This document shows, one piece after another, positions 19,424 to 21,518 of a stretch of DNA of 21,518 nucleotides (position 1 is its first letter; every line of letters begins with the position of its first letter). Position numbers and translations under genes: made by a program. Below the pieces are notes generated by a model that was given only the letters and a program-made list of their open reading frames with translations, was not told where the DNA came from and searched no databases. Origin of the DNA: a virus; IMG/VR virus record IMGVR_UViG_3300031162_000483, positions 1-21,518 of that record; one strand, given 5' to 3'.

Positions 19424-20896
19424 ATGCCAGCAGCATTGGATACAGCTTCACCGTTAAGTTATGAATTAGATGTCATGACAATCGTCAATAATGAAGGTGA
19501 TGGATTTGACATTAAAGAAATATTTCAAGAATGTAATATTTATGAATCTATACATAGAAACTTCTTACTCGGAGAAGTTGTCATATCTGATCAGGTAGGA
19601 TTTTTAGAAAACGCTAAACTATTCGGACAAGAATCTATAAGAATAAGATTCAGACAACCTGTTGGATTAACTGGTGATGATATTGATGAAGATGATGTAA
19701 TTGATAAAGTCTTTAGAATATATAAAGTAGACTCAGTAATGAGAATTAAAAATTCAGCTCAAGTCTTTAAAATTAATTTCTGTTCACCAGAAATGTTAAA
19801 ATCAAAAAGAACTAGAATCAGTCAGGCCTTTAGAGGTTCATTTACAGATATAGCAGCTGTTGTAGCAGAAGATTACTTAGGAATAATCAATGAAGATACT
19901 ACTGATAAGTTTCAACCTCATTTTGAAGTAAGAGAAAAATCTCAAGGTGATAATTATCATGTTGTAGTTCCAAATTGGACTGTAGGATATACTATTAATT
20001 GGTTATGTAAACAAGCTCAAGGTATTGATACGAATAGTGGGTTACAAGATTCATTCTATTGGTATCAAACAGCTAATGGTGGTTACAGAATACAATCATT
20101 AGCTAGTATGATGGAAATTCAATACGGTGGTGGTAGACCATTTATTTATTCAGACGCTTTCGGACAAGATGGTAAAGACTTACCATACGATATGACTGAT
20201 GCTGACGGACTAGTAGGTATGGGTCGAAGAATATTAGGATACAAAATTGAAACTCAAGCTGATGTTTTGAGAGGTATTACAGAAGGTCTATTTACATCTA
20301 AACAAACAACAGTTGATAATACATATAAATTTTATACAGAGAAAACATACAACTTCTTAGAAAAACATTTTAGTGGTGACGGTCAATCACTATCTCCACA
20401 CCCATTTATTCGTACACAACCAGAAACACTACATATAGGTAGTGCCGCGTTAGAAGGAGATGTAAATATTGTAGGTAGTATGGAAGACAAAGCTATTGGT
20501 GACTTTCATACAGGATATCAAATATTAACTAGTGATTCATCTTTTGTGAATGATGATAAAGATGATATACATCAAGCTAATCATTTTACACACTTAGGTT
20601 CATCTCAGTTTAGAAACGCTGCTAATCAGTTATTAAAATATAATACTATGAGTGTGGCGTTATCAGCTAGAACAGATATTTCAGTTGGTACATTGATAAA
20701 TTTACAATTACCGTCAGTAAGACCTGGTGAAGAATCTAAAGAACAAAAGTTTCAAGGTGGTAATCATTTAATTACTCAGATTAAATGGTCTATGACTAAA
20801 AATCAGTTGAGAACAGATTTGAAAGTAATTAAAGATTCATTAATGAATAACATTGAAACATCAGAAATGGATTATGGTGAGACAGAAAAAATATGA
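19424..20896 (+). CDS. gp27: baseplate hub protein, gp27-like
   Basis: 490 residues (T4 gp27 is 391). LSYELDVMTIVNNEGDGFDIKEIFQECNIYESIHRNFLLGEVVISD opens a tube-like domain as in gp27. VVPNWTVGYTINWLCKQAQG and FYWYQTANGGYRIQSLASMM come from the second tube-like domain, where the family has similar aromatic-rich segments. gp27 forms the trimeric hub ring on which gp5 sits and through which DNA passes. In T4 the 27 gene is separate from 5; here they overlap by ATGA (20893-20896), which suits one protein made per partner. Order and features agree with cyanophage hubs. Confidence 0.8.
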   Translation: MPAALDTASPLSYELDVMTIVNNEGDGFDIKEIFQECNIYESIHRNFLLGEVVISDQVGFLENAKLFGQESIRIRFRQPVGLTGDDIDEDDVIDKVFRIYKVDSVMRIKNSAQVFKINFCSPEMLKSKRTRISQAFRGSFTDIAAVVAEDYLGIINEDTTDKFQPHFEVREKSQGDNYHVVVPNWTVGYTINWLCKQAQGIDTNSGLQDSFYWYQTANGGYRIQSLASMMEIQYGGGRPFIYSDAFGQDGKDLPYDMTDADGLVGMGRRILGYKIETQADVLRGITEGLFTSKQTTVDNTYKFYTEKTYNFLEKHFSGDGQSLSPHPFIRTQPETLHIGSAALEGDVNIVGSMEDKAIGDFHTGYQILTSDSSFVNDDKDDIHQANHFTHLGSSQFRNAANQLLKYNTMSVALSARTDISVGTLINLQLPSVRPGEESKEQKFQGGNHLITQIKWSMTKNQLRTDLKVIKDSLMNNIETSEMDYGETEKI

Positions 20897-21518
20897 TATA
20901 TCAAGGTAAGACAGGATTCAATTGGTTTACAGGTGTTGTAGAAGACAGAAATGATCCATTGTTTTTAAATAGAGTTCGTGTTAGAATACATGGTTCTCAT
21001 ACACACGATAAACAAATGATCGCTACACCTGATCTACCGTGGTCAGAAGTAATGATGCCTACAACTTCACCATCTCTTTCTGGTTTAGGTACAACAACTC
21101 ATGGTCTAGTTGAAGGTAGTACTGTAATGGGTTTCTACAGAGATCATTTAGAGATGCAAGATCCTGTAGTCATAGGTTCTTTTATCGGAACACCTCAAAA
21201 ATTTTATAGAGTAGATGAAGAAGTAGACAATGAAGGTACTAGAAAATTTACACAAGTTCCAAGATCAACAGAAGACGGATTCAACGATCCACGATTAGAT
21301 AGTGAGTCTTCTTACAAAGGTAAACCAGACGGTCCAAGTCCGAAACATATTAACAGAGCTTACGGATTAACATTAGCTTTAGATAAGTCACCAAAGAATC
21401 AAGGTGGTGACGAAGCTATTAATTATCCAAGAGAATTATATCTTGGTACTTCCGATGTTAATATTCTCGCGAGAGACTATGATGATAAAACATATCCTGT
21501 TATTGAGATAGAAGAAGG
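20893..21518 (+). CDS. gp5: baseplate hub/spike protein, gp5-like (3'-truncated by window end)
   Basis: Starts in the stop of gp27 (ATGA) and runs open to the window end, 208 codons so far. The first 95 residues form the gp5 OB-fold: FNWFTGVVEDRNDPLFLNRVRVRIHG and then MGFYRDHLEMQDPVVIGSFIGTP. After that the protein becomes loop-rich (Pro, Gly and Asp) with INYPRELYLGTSDVN; the lysozyme domain of T4 gp5, if present, is not in view yet. Many marine T4-like phages lack it or carry another enzyme. gp5 forms the trimer that holds the spike at the tail tip. Confidence 0.85.
   Translation, partial: MIYQGKTGFNWFTGVVEDRNDPLFLNRVRVRIHGSHTHDKQMIATPDLPWSEVMMPTTSPSLSGLGTTTHGLVEGSTVMGFYRDHLEMQDPVVIGSFIGTPQKFYRVDEEVDNEGTRKFTQVPRSTEDGFNDPRLDSESSYKGKPDGPSPKHINRAYGLTLALDKSPKNQGGDEAINYPRELYLGTSDVNILARDYDDKTYPVIEIEE

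Noticed and set aside
1-21518. CRISPR array, insertion sequence or integrase/attachment site
   Set aside because: No regular direct repeats with spacers, no transposase- or integrase-like protein, and no terminal repeats were seen; the layout is that of a lytic myovirus.

Overview
The window is a piece of a marine T4-like myovirus genome (Straboviridae/Kyanoviridae-type core genes). It carries recognisable homologues of T4 gp33, gp59, gp32, gp26, a gp51-type segment, gp48, gp53, gp4, a gp54-like tube protein, a gp27-like hub and gp5. The DNA is AT-rich (about one third G+C by eye) and the genes are packed with ATGA or short overlaps. A bS21 ribosomal protein, an IscU Fe-S scaffold and a secreted outer-membrane porin homologue point to a Gram-negative, AT-rich marine bacterium as host. 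A SAR11-like alphaproteobacterium is a reasonable guess, but the window does not prove it.

Layout. Positions 1-12066 (+ strand) form a replication/regulation/accessory block. It holds two small unknown genes, an ATP-dependent DNA ligase with an extra N-terminal domain, an HNH-type endonuclease candidate, small membrane and unknown proteins, a 377-residue conserved unknown, a DUF6433-like protein, a 267-base structured non-coding gap, a run of marine-T4-like small proteins, a PD-(D/E)XK exonuclease, iscU, gp33, bS21, gp59, a DUF115/sialyltransferase-fold-like protein and gp32. Positions 12067-12262 are a second structured non-coding gap, G+C-richer than its surroundings and led by a late-promoter match. 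Positions 12263-17441 (- strand) hold, in transcription order, gp4, a porin, an unknown conserved protein, a gp54-like tube protein, gp26 with a -1 frame gp51-type extension, a two-helix membrane protein and a tape-measure candidate. Positions 17475-21518 (+ strand) hold gp48, gp53, a gp27-like hub protein and the 5' part of gp5.

Regulation. Three sigma70-type promoters sit with their -10 boxes only 6-9 bases before an ATG, which implies leaderless or nearly leaderless early mRNAs. Two of them share an almost identical spacer. Matches to the marine T4-like late motif NATAAATA occur before iscU, the porin, gp48 and the gap after gp32, and on the minus strand before an unlisted 42-residue membrane-protein ORF. 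One clear rho-independent terminator follows the 72-residue gene.

The most interesting reading is at the end of gp26. A U-UUU-UUC slippery heptamer lies two codons before the stop. The -1 frame continues for 65 residues with a gp51/tail-chaperone-like sequence that has no upstream start signal of its own. This suggests a frameshifted gp26-gp51 protein of the lambda G/GT type, placed just upstream of the tape-measure gene.
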